Assembly: GCA_018242295.1 (NCBI GenBank)
Contig: JAFECE010000011.1
Span: 930,001 to 994,000 of the forward strand
DNA: 64,000 nt
Source of the DNA: Pseudomonadota bacterium
GTDB taxonomy: Bacteria; Pseudomonadota; Alphaproteobacteria; Rhizobiales; Hyphomicrobiaceae
Reading direction: 5' to 3'
A model generated the notes under the pieces. That model made no database searches, was not told the DNA's origin, and saw only the letters and a program-made list of their open reading frames with translations. Shown here in pieces: positions 45,526 to 53,776 of the stretch (position 1 is its first letter; each line of letters starts with the position of its first letter). The position numbers and the translations under genes are program-made.

Positions 45526-46430
45526 CAGAAATAGCCTTCCTGCTTCTTCTTTTCCATTGCGCCGGCCTGATCGTGATCGATGAGGCGGCCCTGACGTTCC
45601 GACGTCTGCGCGTTGATTGTTTCGGCGACGACGGCTTCGATCGTATCGGCATTGGACTCGACGGCGGCGGTCAGTGGATAATCGCCGAGCGTGCGGAAGC
45701 GGATTTTCCGCATTTCGATTTTCTCGCCATCCCGTGGTTGCAGACGCTCGTCGTCCTGCATCAGAATTTGACCGTTGCGAACGATGGTCGGCCGTTCGGC
45801 GGCGTAATACAGCGGCACGACTTCCAGTTTCTCGCGCAGAATGTAGCGCCAGACATCTTTTTCGGTCCAATTCGACATCGGGAAGACGCGCACCGTTTCG
45901 CCGGTTCCGAGGCGGCCATTCAACAAATGCCACATCTCGGGGCGCTGCTTGCGCGGGTCCCAGCGGTGGCCGGAAGCACGGAAGGAAAAGACGCGTTCCT
46001 TGGCGCGGCTTGCTTCCTCGTCGCGGCGGGCGCCGCCGAAAGCGGCATCGAAGCCATACTTATCGAGCGCCTGCTTCAGCGCCTGCGTTTTCAAAACGTC
46101 GGTATGGATCGAGGGGGCGTGATCGATCGGATTGATGCCGCGCCTGATGCCGTCCTCGTTGGTGTGGACAATCAAGTCCAGCCCCAGCTCGCGGGCGGTG
46201 CGATCGCGAAAGGCGATCATATCCCGGAACTTCCACGTCGTATCAACATGAAGCAGCGGGAAGGGCACGGCCTGCGGAAAGAAGGCCTTGCGCGCGAGAT
46301 GCAGAAGGACAGTCGAATCTTTGCCGATCGAATACATCAGCACGGGCTTGCGGAACTGCGCCGCAGCCTCGCGGAAGATGTGAATGCTTTCAGATTCAAG
46401 GAGATCAAGATGCGAGGGCGAAGCCGTCAT
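45525..46430 (-). CDS. cysD: Sulfate adenylyltransferase small subunit (CysD)
   Basis: CysD catalyses ATP sulfurylase chemistry, making adenosine 5'-phosphosulfate. The 301-residue protein has the PP-loop '[20 protein letters not shown]', '[20 protein letters not shown]', '[20 protein letters not shown]' and '[15 protein letters not shown]'. ATG 46430 overlaps the cysH stop by four bases. Confidence 0.96.
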   Translation of the reverse strand: MTASPSHLDLLESESIHIFREAAAQFRKPVLMYSIGKDSTVLLHLARKAFFPQAVPFPLLHVDTTWKFRDMIAFRDRTARELGLDLIVHTNEDGIRRGINPIDHAPSIHTDVLKTQALKQALDKYGFDAAFGGARRDEEASRAKERVFSFRASGHRWDPRKQRPEMWHLLNGRLGTGETVRVFPMSNWTEKDVWRYILREKLEVVPLYYAAERPTIVRNGQILMQDDERLQPRDGEKIEMRKIRFRTLGDYPLTAAVESNADTIEAVVAETINAQTSERQGRLIDHDQAGAMEKKKQEGYF

Positions 46431-47236
46431 GCGGCGCGGTCCTTTGGTTCGAAGCCGGGATCTTCGGACTGCGTGTGAAGCCCGCATTCCTTGCCATTCT
46501 CGTTTTCCCACCACCAGCGGCCGGCGCGGATATCCTCGCCCGGTGCAATCGCTCGCGTGCACGGCTGGCAGCCGATCGACGGGAAGCCTTTGGCGTGCAG
46601 CGCATTGACGGGAATTTTGTTGGCAGCAACGTAATCTTCGAGCTGGGCCAGCGTCCAGTCGGCAATGGGGTTCAGCTTGATGAGGTTCTGCGCCGCATCG
46701 TAGCTCGCGAACGGAACATGCGAGCGGCCTTGCGATTGCTCGCGGCGAAGGCCGGTCACCCAGGCGGTCGCGCCTTTCAGCGCGCGATTAAGCGGACGAA
46801 CTTTGCGAATTTCGCAGCAGGCTTTTCGTGCGTCGACGGAATAGCGAAAGCCGTAGACGCCCTCATTCGCGACGAGGTCCTCGACTTCGGCGGCTTCCGG
46901 GAACATCACGCGGATCTTGATGCCATACTTGCCTTCGGTATCGAACAGAGTGTCGAGCGTTTCGGGAAAGTGGCGGCCGGTATCGAGAGTGAAAATGTCG
47001 ATGTCGGTCCCGGTCGATGCGATGGCATGCGTGATCGCCTGATCCTCAATGCCGAGGCTGGTCGAGAATGCAATCGTACCCTCAATCGCCGAACGGATGG
47101 CGGCAAGACGCTCCTCGAGCGTCGTCAACCCGGCCAGCTTGTGATCCAGCGCCACTGCAAGTGCATGCTGCGGTGCGGAATGACCGGCCGCCGCCGGGCC
47201 GCTGGCAGCGGATGCGGGTGCTTCATACAACGTCAT
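46427..47236 (-). CDS. cysH: Adenylylsulfate (APS/PAPS) reductase
   Basis: CysH reduces APS (or PAPS) to sulfite with thioredoxin. The 269-residue protein has the PP-loop-like '[20 protein letters not shown]', the iron-sulfur Cys pair in '[18 protein letters not shown]', the second pair context '[10 protein letters not shown]' and the catalytic Cys in 'KECGLHTQ'. The CC...CxxC set indicates a 4Fe-4S enzyme that prefers APS, consistent with the absence of cysC. It heads the cysHDN operon. Confidence 0.95.
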   Translation of the reverse strand: MTLYEAPASAASGPAAAGHSAPQHALAVALDHKLAGLTTLEERLAAIRSAIEGTIAFSTSLGIEDQAITHAIASTGTDIDIFTLDTGRHFPETLDTLFDTEGKYGIKIRVMFPEAAEVEDLVANEGVYGFRYSVDARKACCEIRKVRPLNRALKGATAWVTGLRREQSQGRSHVPFASYDAAQNLIKLNPIADWTLAQLEDYVAANKIPVNALHAKGFPSIGCQPCTRAIAPGEDIRAGRWWWENENGKECGLHTQSEDPGFEPKDRAA

Positions 47237-47301
47237 GGAGACCTCCAGACTTCGCTACATAAGGGTAAATCATTCTCCTGAGAAGCGATATCAATAAATA
47301 A

Positions 47302-47337
47302 GAATAGGATATTATTCCTCGTTCTGAGACTAGAACG
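47302..47337 (-). promoter_or_regulatory. Two small palindromes upstream of cysH
   Basis: GAATA-N6-TATTC (47302-47317) and CGTTCT-N6-AGAACG (47320-47337) lie 65-100 bases before the cysH start in an AT-rich stretch. They look like operator half-site pairs for a dimeric regulator of sulfur assimilation; the regulator is not identified. Confidence 0.5.
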
Positions 47338-47408
47338 GGGTTTTCTCACTGTCGCGGTGCGTAGAACCCTCGTGCGGGACGGGTTGCGACAGGTTGGCTT
47401 CAGGCTCG

Positions 47409-48644
47409 TTAAAGACCTGAGCTTGCTTCGCTCTCGGCGCTCGCGAGCCAGGCTAGCATGCCGGTTGCGGCACGGGTCGCGGTTGCGAATGTGGCTTGCA
47501 AGAGATAGCCGCCGGTGGGACCTTCCCAATCGAGCATTTCGCCAGCTGCGAACATGCCCGGACGTTCCTTGATCATCAAGTCGTCGGTCAGGGCCGCCCA
47601 GTCGATCCCGCCTGCGGTCGAGATTGCCCGGCCGATGCCGGAAAGGCCGTTGATCCTGAGTGGAACCGACTTGATGCGGGCCGCCAACGCGTCAGCTTCG
47701 GCGGGAAGGCTTGCGTCCGCCTCGCGCAGCAGAGCGAGTGCCGGCGGGTCGAGGTGGGCCGCTTTCCGCAGAAAGTTGGTCAGTGTTTCCTTGCCGCGCG
47801 GTTTTGCCAGGCGCTCGGCCAAAACGGAATGTTCGACATCCGGTTTCAGATCGATTGAGAGTGTCGCGCTCTCTTGCGTGCGAAGAGCGGAGCGGAGTTG
47901 CGGTATGAGTGCGTAGACCGCGCCGCCTTCGAGCCCGGTCTTCGTCACGATGACTTCGCCTCGTGTCGTCGCGCCAGCGCAGTTGAGCGCGATGCGCTTC
48001 AATGCGGCGCCTTCGAAGCGCGATCTAAAAATCTCGGACCAGGAGATGAGCACGCCGCAATTGGCGGCTTCGAGGGGCGTTACCGGAATGCCGGCGTTTT
48101 TGAACGTCTCCGCCCAAAGCGCATCGGAACCGAGCTTCGGCCAACTCGCGCCGCCAAGCGCGAAGAGTGTTGCATCCGGCTTGATCACGATTGGGCCTTC
48201 GGGCGTTTCGAACGAGCAGCCGCCCTCCGCAACAAATCCGCTCCAGCAGTGGCGTGATTTGATGACGACGCCCAGTTCGTTCAGCCGTCGCAGCCACGCG
48301 CGCAGAAGCGGCGAAGCTTTCATGGCGCGCGGAAAGACCCGCCCGCTCGAGCCGATGAATGTTTCCGCGCCGAGACCGTTTGCCCAGCCGATGAGTGCGG
48401 ATGGCGGAAAGGCTTCGACGATGGATCGAACCTTTTCGGCGTTCGGACCGTATTGCGTCAGGAATCTTTCGATCGGCTCGCTGTGGGTGAGGTTCAGCCC
48501 GCCGCGTCCGGCAAGAAGAAACTTTCGCGCGGGAGACGGCATGCGCTCGTAAATCGTCACATGATGTCCGGCGGTGGCGATGATCTCGGCCGCGAACAAG
48601 CCTGCGGGGCCCGCGCCGATGATTGCGACGTCTCGGTGCGTCAT
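47409..48644 (-). CDS. BaiN/HI0933-type FAD-dependent oxidoreductase
   Basis: A 411-residue flavoprotein with the FAD-binding 'VAIIGAGPAGLFAAEIIATA', 'FLLAGRGGLNLTHSEP' (family hallmark), 'DATLFALGGASWPKLGSDAL' and a late 'GMFAAGEMLDWEGPTGGYLL'. The family is widespread and its physiological substrate is not established. ATG 48644 is chosen; a GTG at 48662 would overlap the upstream glyoxalase gene. Confidence 0.9.
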   Translation of the reverse strand: MTHRDVAIIGAGPAGLFAAEIIATAGHHVTIYERMPSPARKFLLAGRGGLNLTHSEPIERFLTQYGPNAEKVRSIVEAFPPSALIGWANGLGAETFIGSSGRVFPRAMKASPLLRAWLRRLNELGVVIKSRHCWSGFVAEGGCSFETPEGPIVIKPDATLFALGGASWPKLGSDALWAETFKNAGIPVTPLEAANCGVLISWSEIFRSRFEGAALKRIALNCAGATTRGEVIVTKTGLEGGAVYALIPQLRSALRTQESATLSIDLKPDVEHSVLAERLAKPRGKETLTNFLRKAAHLDPPALALLREADASLPAEADALAARIKSVPLRINGLSGIGRAISTAGGIDWAALTDDLMIKERPGMFAAGEMLDWEGPTGGYLLQATFATATRAATGMLAWLASAESEASSGL

Positions 48645-48655
48645 CGGCGTGCTGC

Positions 48656-49096
48656 TCACCACGTCCCCGAGTTCGGCATCGAGGCCCAGGGTTCTCGCGA
48701 GGGCAATGGGGCGCCCTTCTGCAAAAGCTCGATGGAGACGAGGTCTGGCGAGCGGACGAAGGCCATGTATCCATCGCGGGGCGGTCGGTTGATCGTGATG
48801 CCGGCGGCCTGGAGCCGCTCGCAGGTGGCGTAGATGTCGTCGACGGCAAAGGCGAGGTGGCCGAAGTTACGGCTCGAGCCGTAATCTTCAGGGTCCCAGT
48901 TATAGGTGAGCTCGAGCATCGGAGCCTTTTCGCTCGTGGCGCGCGCTTCATCCTCGGGAGCGGCGAGGAAGATCAGGGTGAAGCGGCCCTTCTCACTTTC
49001 CGTGCGGCGGATTTCCTTCATGCCGAGCGCGTCACAGTAGAATTTCAGACTCGCTGCAATGTCCGTGATGCGAACCATAGTGTGTAAGTAGCGCAT
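48656..49096 (-). CDS. gloA: Lactoylglutathione lyase / glyoxalase I family protein
   Basis: A 146-residue vicinal-oxygen-chelate protein. 'MRYLHTMVRITDIAASLKFY' carries the first metal ligand region, 'MLELTYNWDPEDYGSSRNFG' a conserved Glu, then 'HLAFAVDDIYATCERLQAAG' and 'MAFVRSPDLVSIELLQKG' with the last Glu. This matches glyoxalase I, which detoxifies methylglyoxal with glutathione. Confidence 0.9.
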   Translation of the reverse strand: MRYLHTMVRITDIAASLKFYCDALGMKEIRRTESEKGRFTLIFLAAPEDEARATSEKAPMLELTYNWDPEDYGSSRNFGHLAFAVDDIYATCERLQAAGITINRPPRDGYMAFVRSPDLVSIELLQKGAPLPSREPWASMPNSGTW

Positions 49097-49143
49097 CGCT
49101 CACCTTTCATCGAAATTCCGAGGTCGCAGCAGGACTTCATCTG

Positions 49144-49278
49144 TCAGGAATCCTCGCTGTGACTGCATGCGCTGCAGCTCTGCCACAGTGGGACGTGAAA
49201 CGTCTCGCGGCACCCGGTCGCCTTATCTCGCATTTTCGTCTTGCTGTGGATGATCACTGAAAAATCCTGCTTGGGCAT
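49144..49278 (-). CDS. Possible 44-residue peptide
   Basis: From ATG 49278 a short frame encodes a basic peptide with three cysteines near the end ('GCRETFHVPLWQSCSACSHS'). There is no strong ribosome binding site and no recognised family. It may be noise. The neighbouring stretch 49366-49683 has no convincing gene and probably contains the leader and promoter of the cold-shock-domain gene. Confidence 0.25.
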   Translation of the reverse strand: MPKQDFSVIIHSKTKMRDKATGCRETFHVPLWQSCSACSHSEDS

Positions 49279-49683
49279 TTCGTCTTCGCGGCGTGGAAAC
49301 GCATGAGAGTCAAGCCGGATCGCGCGAATCACTGGACGCGTGATTCGCGTACAAAATCTTATCAACGCATGTGGAGGAATTCCTTGAGGAAGGGCATGCC
49401 CAATCGAAACTGGGGATGAATCACGACTACGTTTTTTTGCGCGATTTCATTGGTTTAATGTGCCCTATGCGATGTGGATTGAGGCACCACAACTCATGGT
49501 CAAGGGGGCGGTGCCAAAATATTGCCCCTAGTTCCGGGCAGAGCCAGTGTTATGGTTTACGCCGTTGCGCAGTTGCGTCTCAGCGTTTGGTTCTGAAGAG
49601 GGCTCTTCCAGAACGAGATGCCAAGACGACAACGCGGAACGACGATTATCGTTTGACGCACAGTACACGCGGGGTAAGCAAGT

Positions 49684-50283
49684 ATGGGGGATATTAAACG
49701 TCCCGGGCTATCGGAATATTTTGAAGCGGGCCCAGTCGGTCCCGAAGCGCTCGACGACGCGGCAGCAGAAGTTTTCGAGGTTGCCGGAACAATCAAATGG
49801 TTCGATGCTTCGAAGGGCTACGGCTTCATCGTTCCTGACAATGGCCTGCCGGACATACTTCTTCACGTCACCTGCCTAAGAGCCGGTGGATTTCAGACCG
49901 CTTACGAAGGCGCGCGCCTTCATTGCGAAGTTCTCAAGCGGCCGAAAGGCATGCAGGCATTTCGTATTCTCAGCATGGACGAAAGCTCGGCCATTCACCC
50001 GTCGCAGCTTCCGCAACGTACTCACGTTGTCGTGCAGCCAGAAAGTGATTGGTGCCGCGCCTATGTAAAGTGGTTCAATCGGGTTCGTGGCTTCGGGTTC
50101 CTGACCCGCGGCGAGGGCACGCCCGATATCTTCTGCCACATGGAAACGCTGCGCCGCTTCGGGTTCACTGAGCTTCGGCCGGGCCAGATCGTTCAAGTCC
50201 GCTGGGGCTATGGATCGAAGGGCTGCATGGCTGCGGAACTCAGGCCGGATGGTGTGCCGACGGGGCTGCCATCGCGTAACTGA
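49684..50283 (+). CDS. Protein with two cold-shock domains
   Basis: A 199-residue protein with two CSD units: 'AGTIKWFDASKGYGFIVPDN' (about residues 33-53) and 'CRAYVKWFNRVRGFGFLTRG' (about residues 122-141). Each carries the aromatic RNP-1-like GYGFI/GFGFL motif that binds single-stranded RNA or DNA. Paired-CSD proteins are typical of alphaproteobacteria and act as RNA chaperones or antiterminators. It is followed closely by the DUF192 gene. Confidence 0.92.
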   Translation: MGDIKRPGLSEYFEAGPVGPEALDDAAAEVFEVAGTIKWFDASKGYGFIVPDNGLPDILLHVTCLRAGGFQTAYEGARLHCEVLKRPKGMQAFRILSMDESSAIHPSQLPQRTHVVVQPESDWCRAYVKWFNRVRGFGFLTRGEGTPDIFCHMETLRRFGFTELRPGQIVQVRWGYGSKGCMAAELRPDGVPTGLPSRN

Positions 50284-50293
50284 CACGGGGCAG

Positions 50294-50827
50294 ATGGCGA
50301 CAGTCATGTCGAGTTCAACGAAGGGGGCCGCGATTTGCGTGGCCCTTTTTATTTTGGCGCCGATGCTCGCAGCCGGCTTGCCGCTGATGAATTCCCTGAT
50401 CGATCTCGTCCCGGCCGCATACGCCAAGATGCGTCAGGACAGGTTGACGATCGTTTCGGCTCAGGGCGGGTCCGAGCACCCGTTTTCGATCGAGGTCGCG
50501 TCGACGGAGCAAGAGAAGGCGCTTGGCCTGATGTTCCGCACGGAGCTTGCCGATGGCGAAGGGATGCTCTTTCCCTATTCGGCCGAGCGCAGCCTGCAGA
50601 TGTGGATGCACAACACATACATCCCACTCGACATGCTGTTCATTCGTGCCGATGGTACGATTGCGCGGATCGAGGAGCGCGCCGAGCCGCTGTCGGACCG
50701 GGTGATCTCGTCGGATTTGCCGGTGCTCGCCGTGCTTGAAATTCCGGGGGGCGCATCATCGCGTCTCGGCATCAAAACCGGCGACAAGGTGCGCTATCCA
50801 ATATTCTCGGGGGCGAGCGGGCACTGA
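50294..50827 (+). CDS. DUF192 family exported protein
   Basis: A 177-residue protein with an N-terminal signal/anchor ('AAICVALFILAPMLAAGLPL') and the DUF192 core: 'FSIEVASTEQEKALGLMFRT', 'GMLFPYSAERSLQMWMHNTY' and 'IPLDMLFIRADGTI'. The core is a small beta-barrel domain of unknown function, usually periplasmic. ATG 50294 gives the signal peptide; it begins ten bases after the cold-shock gene, so they may be co-transcribed. Confidence 0.88.
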   Translation: MATVMSSSTKGAAICVALFILAPMLAAGLPLMNSLIDLVPAAYAKMRQDRLTIVSAQGGSEHPFSIEVASTEQEKALGLMFRTELADGEGMLFPYSAERSLQMWMHNTYIPLDMLFIRADGTIARIEERAEPLSDRVISSDLPVLAVLEIPGGASSRLGIKTGDKVRYPIFSGASGH

Positions 50828-50922
50828 ACTCTTGATTCCGCACCGGGCAGAGCTTCTGCTTTCGGAGCCGGAAACAAGCTGAAGCGAAGTTTGGCCGAAT
50901 TCATGCTGGGGAGGCGTCCAAC

Positions 50923-51300
50923 ATGTCCCGCGATAACTTGCTACGTTTTGCTCTCATTGCATTTGGCACGGTCTTTTGTCTCGTCTACCCGTTGGCGATG
51001 GTATGGCCGTCAGGTTGGGCCTGGCACGAAGGTTCACCGGCCAGCTCTCAGTATTTCGTAATGATAGTCGGAATTTATGCGACGCTTGGCGTCTACCTAA
51101 TCCGAGCGTCGGCAAATCCGGCGGCGAACCGGTCATTGATCTCGTTTACCGTGGCTTCGAGTATCGTGCATGCCGGAATCATGGCGGTCCAGTCGTTCGA
51201 TCATGAGATGCATCGCGGGCATTTGCTGGGAGACGTCCCTGCACTTCTATTGGTCGCCATCGTCCTCGGATTGCTCATGCCGAAGGCCGCTACAAGTTGA
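50923..51300 (+). CDS. Small four-helix membrane protein
   Basis: A 125-residue protein with about four helices ('LLRFALIAFGTVFCLVYPLA', 'FVMIVGIYATLGVYLIRA', 'LISFTVASSIVHAGIMAVQS' and 'GDVPALLLVAIVLGLLMP'), matching the DUF6632-like membrane family. GGGGAGGC precedes ATG 50923. Function unknown. Confidence 0.8.
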   Translation: MSRDNLLRFALIAFGTVFCLVYPLAMVWPSGWAWHEGSPASSQYFVMIVGIYATLGVYLIRASANPAANRSLISFTVASSIVHAGIMAVQSFDHEMHRGHLLGDVPALLLVAIVLGLLMPKAATS

Positions 51301-51471
51301 AATCGCTTCGGGCTGATCGCTAGCGGTTTCCTGAGCGGCATATCCCGGGTCCGCGACCTTTCGCGCTCGAAGACCGTTCCGGGACCGCTGCGTTGCTGTT
51401 GTCCGGTTGTTCCCAAATTGTCCAATTGCGAGAACACGTAGATCTGCTACTAAGCCCCTGTTTCCTAGTGT

Positions 51472-51548
51472 CGGGGCGTAGCTCAGCCTGGTAGAGCATC
51501 TGCTTTGGGAGCAGAGGGTCGCGTGTTCGAATCATGTCGCCCCGACCA
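51472..51548 (+). tRNA. tRNA-Pro (anticodon TGG)
   Basis: A 77-base cloverleaf: acceptor stem CGGGGCG / CGCCCCG, D arm GCTCAGCCTGGTAGAGC, anticodon arm TCTGC-TTTGGGA-GCAGA with anticodon TGG, T arm with TTCGAATC, and an encoded CCA end. The integrase gene of the adjacent mobile element begins its reading 33 bases beyond the 3' end, so the tRNA 3' half is the probable attachment site. Confidence 0.97.
51510..51548. other. Probable attL at the tRNA-Pro 3' end
   Basis: Tyrosine integrases commonly recombine within the 3' half of a tRNA gene and leave it intact. The integrase gene is immediately adjacent and foreign-type genes follow to the window end, so the left attachment site should be here. 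The exact core cannot be fixed because no second copy was noticed before 64000. Confidence 0.55.
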
Positions 51549-51580
51549 ATTATTTCCGTAGGTTAGCTCGAAGCGCATTT

Positions 51581-52828
51581 TCATTCTGACTTCTCCGCAG
51601 CGGCGCTGTTCTGACTTTCGGCCTCGGAACGTTCATCATTGCTTCCGCTTTCGACCCAGACGCGGCGCTTGCGAGCTGCCGTCACGCGCTGGGTTTCCGT
51701 GCGCTTGACGTACAGTCGCGCCGCCTCCGGCGTACGGTGACCCGAGAGGGCCATCACGCCTTGCTCTGTCAGATCGGCATCTCCAAGCTCAGTGAGGCCG
51801 CCATGCCGGCAGGCGGCGAGCGTGAGGTACATCGGCAAGCCGGCCTTCTTTGCCGCTCGTCGTACGCGGGCACGAGCATCGCGCAGCTTGAACGGACGGG
51901 CAGGGCTCGATTTCTTGCGAAGCGGCTTCAGGAGCACGATCGGTACGCCGATACGCTCGAGGCCGTCGAGATAAGCGGTAAGCTCTGGGAAGAGGGGGCC
52001 GTCTTTATCGGATAATGGGAGCAAACAAAGCTCGCCTGTTTTGTGGTGCAGAATACGGACCGCGTTGGGACGCTCGGCCGGCCGGTAGTCCGTCCAAGCA
52101 AGATGGCCAGCGAGCACATTCTCCGGCCGCTGGTGCCATTCGAAGCAAATCAGAGGTACGGCAGCCAGATGCTGTTCACCGGCCGCCACAAGGGCGTCGT
52201 GCAAGGCGTAGGCCTCGTCCCGCGTCGCTGGACGTGTCGTGCCTTTTCCGTGGTCGAGTTCGATCCCGCGGAATGGATTCTGCTGCGGCACAATCTTCGG
52301 ATAGAGCCGCTGGACGGCGTCCCAAGCCCTGGCCATGCGAATCATACAAATATTCGCCTGCCTCAATCGGCGCTCAACACGCGTGCTTTTTTGAAGGGCG
52401 AGATACAACTTGTCGGCAGCGCGCGCCGACATGGCCGTCGCCGGAAGCTCTCCGAGTTCCGCACCGGCCTTCGTCTTGTGATCAAGAACGATATCGAAGG
52501 CTCGCTCGTAGCCCTCGCGTGATCGCTCAGATACCTTTTCCCATGCGCGGCTGCGTTTGTAGCGCTCGACAAGCCAACGAAGGGAGCCAAAGTCGGGACG
52601 GTGATCAAGTTCTTTTGGTGCTTCGCGACCCTGGCGCCAAGCATCGAGGTGCTGATTTAGAAGATTAGCCCGTTCGAGGGATGCCGCATAATCCAAGCCA
52701 AGCGCTTCGCGCCGCATTGGGCATCCAGCTAGGTAATCTCTTTTGTGCGGTGACCAGTAGTACGCGATACTTCCATCCCGGAGCCGCTTGGCCAGAAGAT
52801 ATCTTGCCCAGTTGGCAGGTTTCTTCAT
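51581..52828 (-). CDS. int: Tyrosine recombinase / integrase
   Basis: A 415-residue integrase with an N-terminal DNA-binding region and a C-terminal catalytic domain. The first catalytic Arg lies in 'CFEWHQRPENVLAGHLAW', the box II region is 'LAACRHGGLTELGDADLTEQ', and 'MALSGHRTPEAARLYVKRT' supplies the His and the Tyr nucleophile. Box II lacks the usual His-x-x-Arg spacing, as in a subset of alphaproteobacterial prophage integrases. It faces the tRNA-Pro gene, the classical layout for a genomic island. Confidence 0.93.
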   Translation of the reverse strand: MKKPANWARYLLAKRLRDGSIAYYWSPHKRDYLAGCPMRREALGLDYAASLERANLLNQHLDAWRQGREAPKELDHRPDFGSLRWLVERYKRSRAWEKVSERSREGYERAFDIVLDHKTKAGAELGELPATAMSARAADKLYLALQKSTRVERRLRQANICMIRMARAWDAVQRLYPKIVPQQNPFRGIELDHGKGTTRPATRDEAYALHDALVAAGEQHLAAVPLICFEWHQRPENVLAGHLAWTDYRPAERPNAVRILHHKTGELCLLPLSDKDGPLFPELTAYLDGLERIGVPIVLLKPLRKKSSPARPFKLRDARARVRRAAKKAGLPMYLTLAACRHGGLTELGDADLTEQGVMALSGHRTPEAARLYVKRTETQRVTAARKRRVWVESGSNDERSEAESQNSAAAEKSE

Positions 52829-52834
52829 CGCGCC

Positions 52835-53077
52835 TCAGAGCACATCGGCTATGTCCCTGATCTTGTCGACCTGAGCGGAGAGTTTATCGATTGATTCGTC
52901 GAGCTGCTCACGCAGCCAAAGTTCCCCCCGGCCCCGAACGTTCACAGGTTTCGGATAGACAGAGCCAACTCGCCGGCGAAACGATTCGATCGAAACCTCA
53001 TCGAGATAGGCGGCAGCCGTGGTCGCCCGCATGAATCTAGGCCAGGTCTCTCCAGGGGAATGCGGTGTACGCGTCAT
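52835..53077 (-). CDS. Small helix-turn-helix protein, possible excisionase
   Basis: An 80-residue protein from ATG 53077. The segment 'FMRATTAAAYLDEVSIESFR' and 'GELWLREQLDESIDKLSAQ' resembles AlpA/Xis-type DNA-binding proteins that read out the target and help excision. It lies seven bases before the integrase gene on the same strand, the usual place for an excisionase. The longer frame to 53296 is not supported. Confidence 0.68.
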   Translation of the reverse strand: MTRTPHSPGETWPRFMRATTAAAYLDEVSIESFRRRVGSVYPKPVNVRGRGELWLREQLDESIDKLSAQVDKIRDIADVL

Positions 53078-53126
53078 GTGTGTGTCCCTATGCTGCCGGT
53101 AGACCTCCCAATCCCCCGGCTTGCTT

Positions 53127-53405
53127 TCAATGGAAGGCTTCCTCACTTGAGGACTGGTCGCGGTACGCAACGGCAGATCGATGAAGCTCGAGAACCTTCT
53201 CGACGACGTCGAGCAGGCCGGCGTTTCGCTGGATTGCTGATGCTTGGTGAAACGTTCGCACGATCGGTTCCGCGTGCTCGTAAGGAACTTTGGCAAGAAG
53301 GACTTCGAGAGCCTCGAAGTCTTTCTCGCTCAACACCAGCACGATGGGCGACGACGTCCTGTCGACCTGTGATGTTGCGTTGAAGAGGTCTCGGAAAAAA
53401 GGCAT
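53127..53405 (-). CDS. Hypothetical protein of the mobile element
   Basis: A 92-residue, mostly helical, acidic protein ('SEKDFEALEVLLAKVPYEHA', 'IVRTFHQASAIQRNAGLLDV') without signal peptide or recognised motif. It lies between two DNA-binding protein genes on the same strand. Confidence 0.55.
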   Translation of the reverse strand: MPFFRDLFNATSQVDRTSSPIVLVLSEKDFEALEVLLAKVPYEHAEPIVRTFHQASAIQRNAGLLDVVEKVLELHRSAVAYRDQSSSEEAFH

Positions 53406-53416
53406 CTGTAATTTCC

Positions 53417-53776
53417 TCAGAACGGGATTTCATCGTCGTTAAAGTGCGGGCTCTCGGCGCATACTCTGCCATCAGCAGACTCGACGATGCTCAGGTCAGA
53501 GGCGACGATTTGTTTGCGTGTTCGGCCTGCGCGCTTGGTCCGGCCGGTGCGCTCCAGATCGTTTAGAAATTCAACGACCGTTTTGAAGCGCCAAGCGCGA
53601 CGATTGGGGGAGATGAACGTTGGAGGCGGAAAGCGCCCGGCATCGATGAGCCGATCGATCTGCCGTACCGACATGCCGGCCATCAATCGCCGAACATCAG
53701 CAATGCCGATCATCCGAGACTGTTCGATGGCGTCAGTCAGAACATCGCTCGAAGACTGCTGAAATTCGCTCATCAT
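53417..53776 (-). CDS. AlpA/MerR-like DNA-binding protein
   Basis: A 119-residue protein. 'MSVRQIDRLIDAGRFPPPTF' followed by 'ISPNRRAWRFKTVVEFLNDL' is the pattern of AlpA-type phage regulators (winged HTH, Lys/Arg-rich second helix). The C-terminus is basic. It overlaps the helicase stop by four bases, so it belongs to the replication operon and could control it or the integrase. Confidence 0.75.
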   Translation of the reverse strand: MMSEFQQSSSDVLTDAIEQSRMIGIADVRRLMAGMSVRQIDRLIDAGRFPPPTFISPNRRAWRFKTVVEFLNDLERTGRTKRAGRTRKQIVASDLSIVESADGRVCAESPHFNDDEIPF

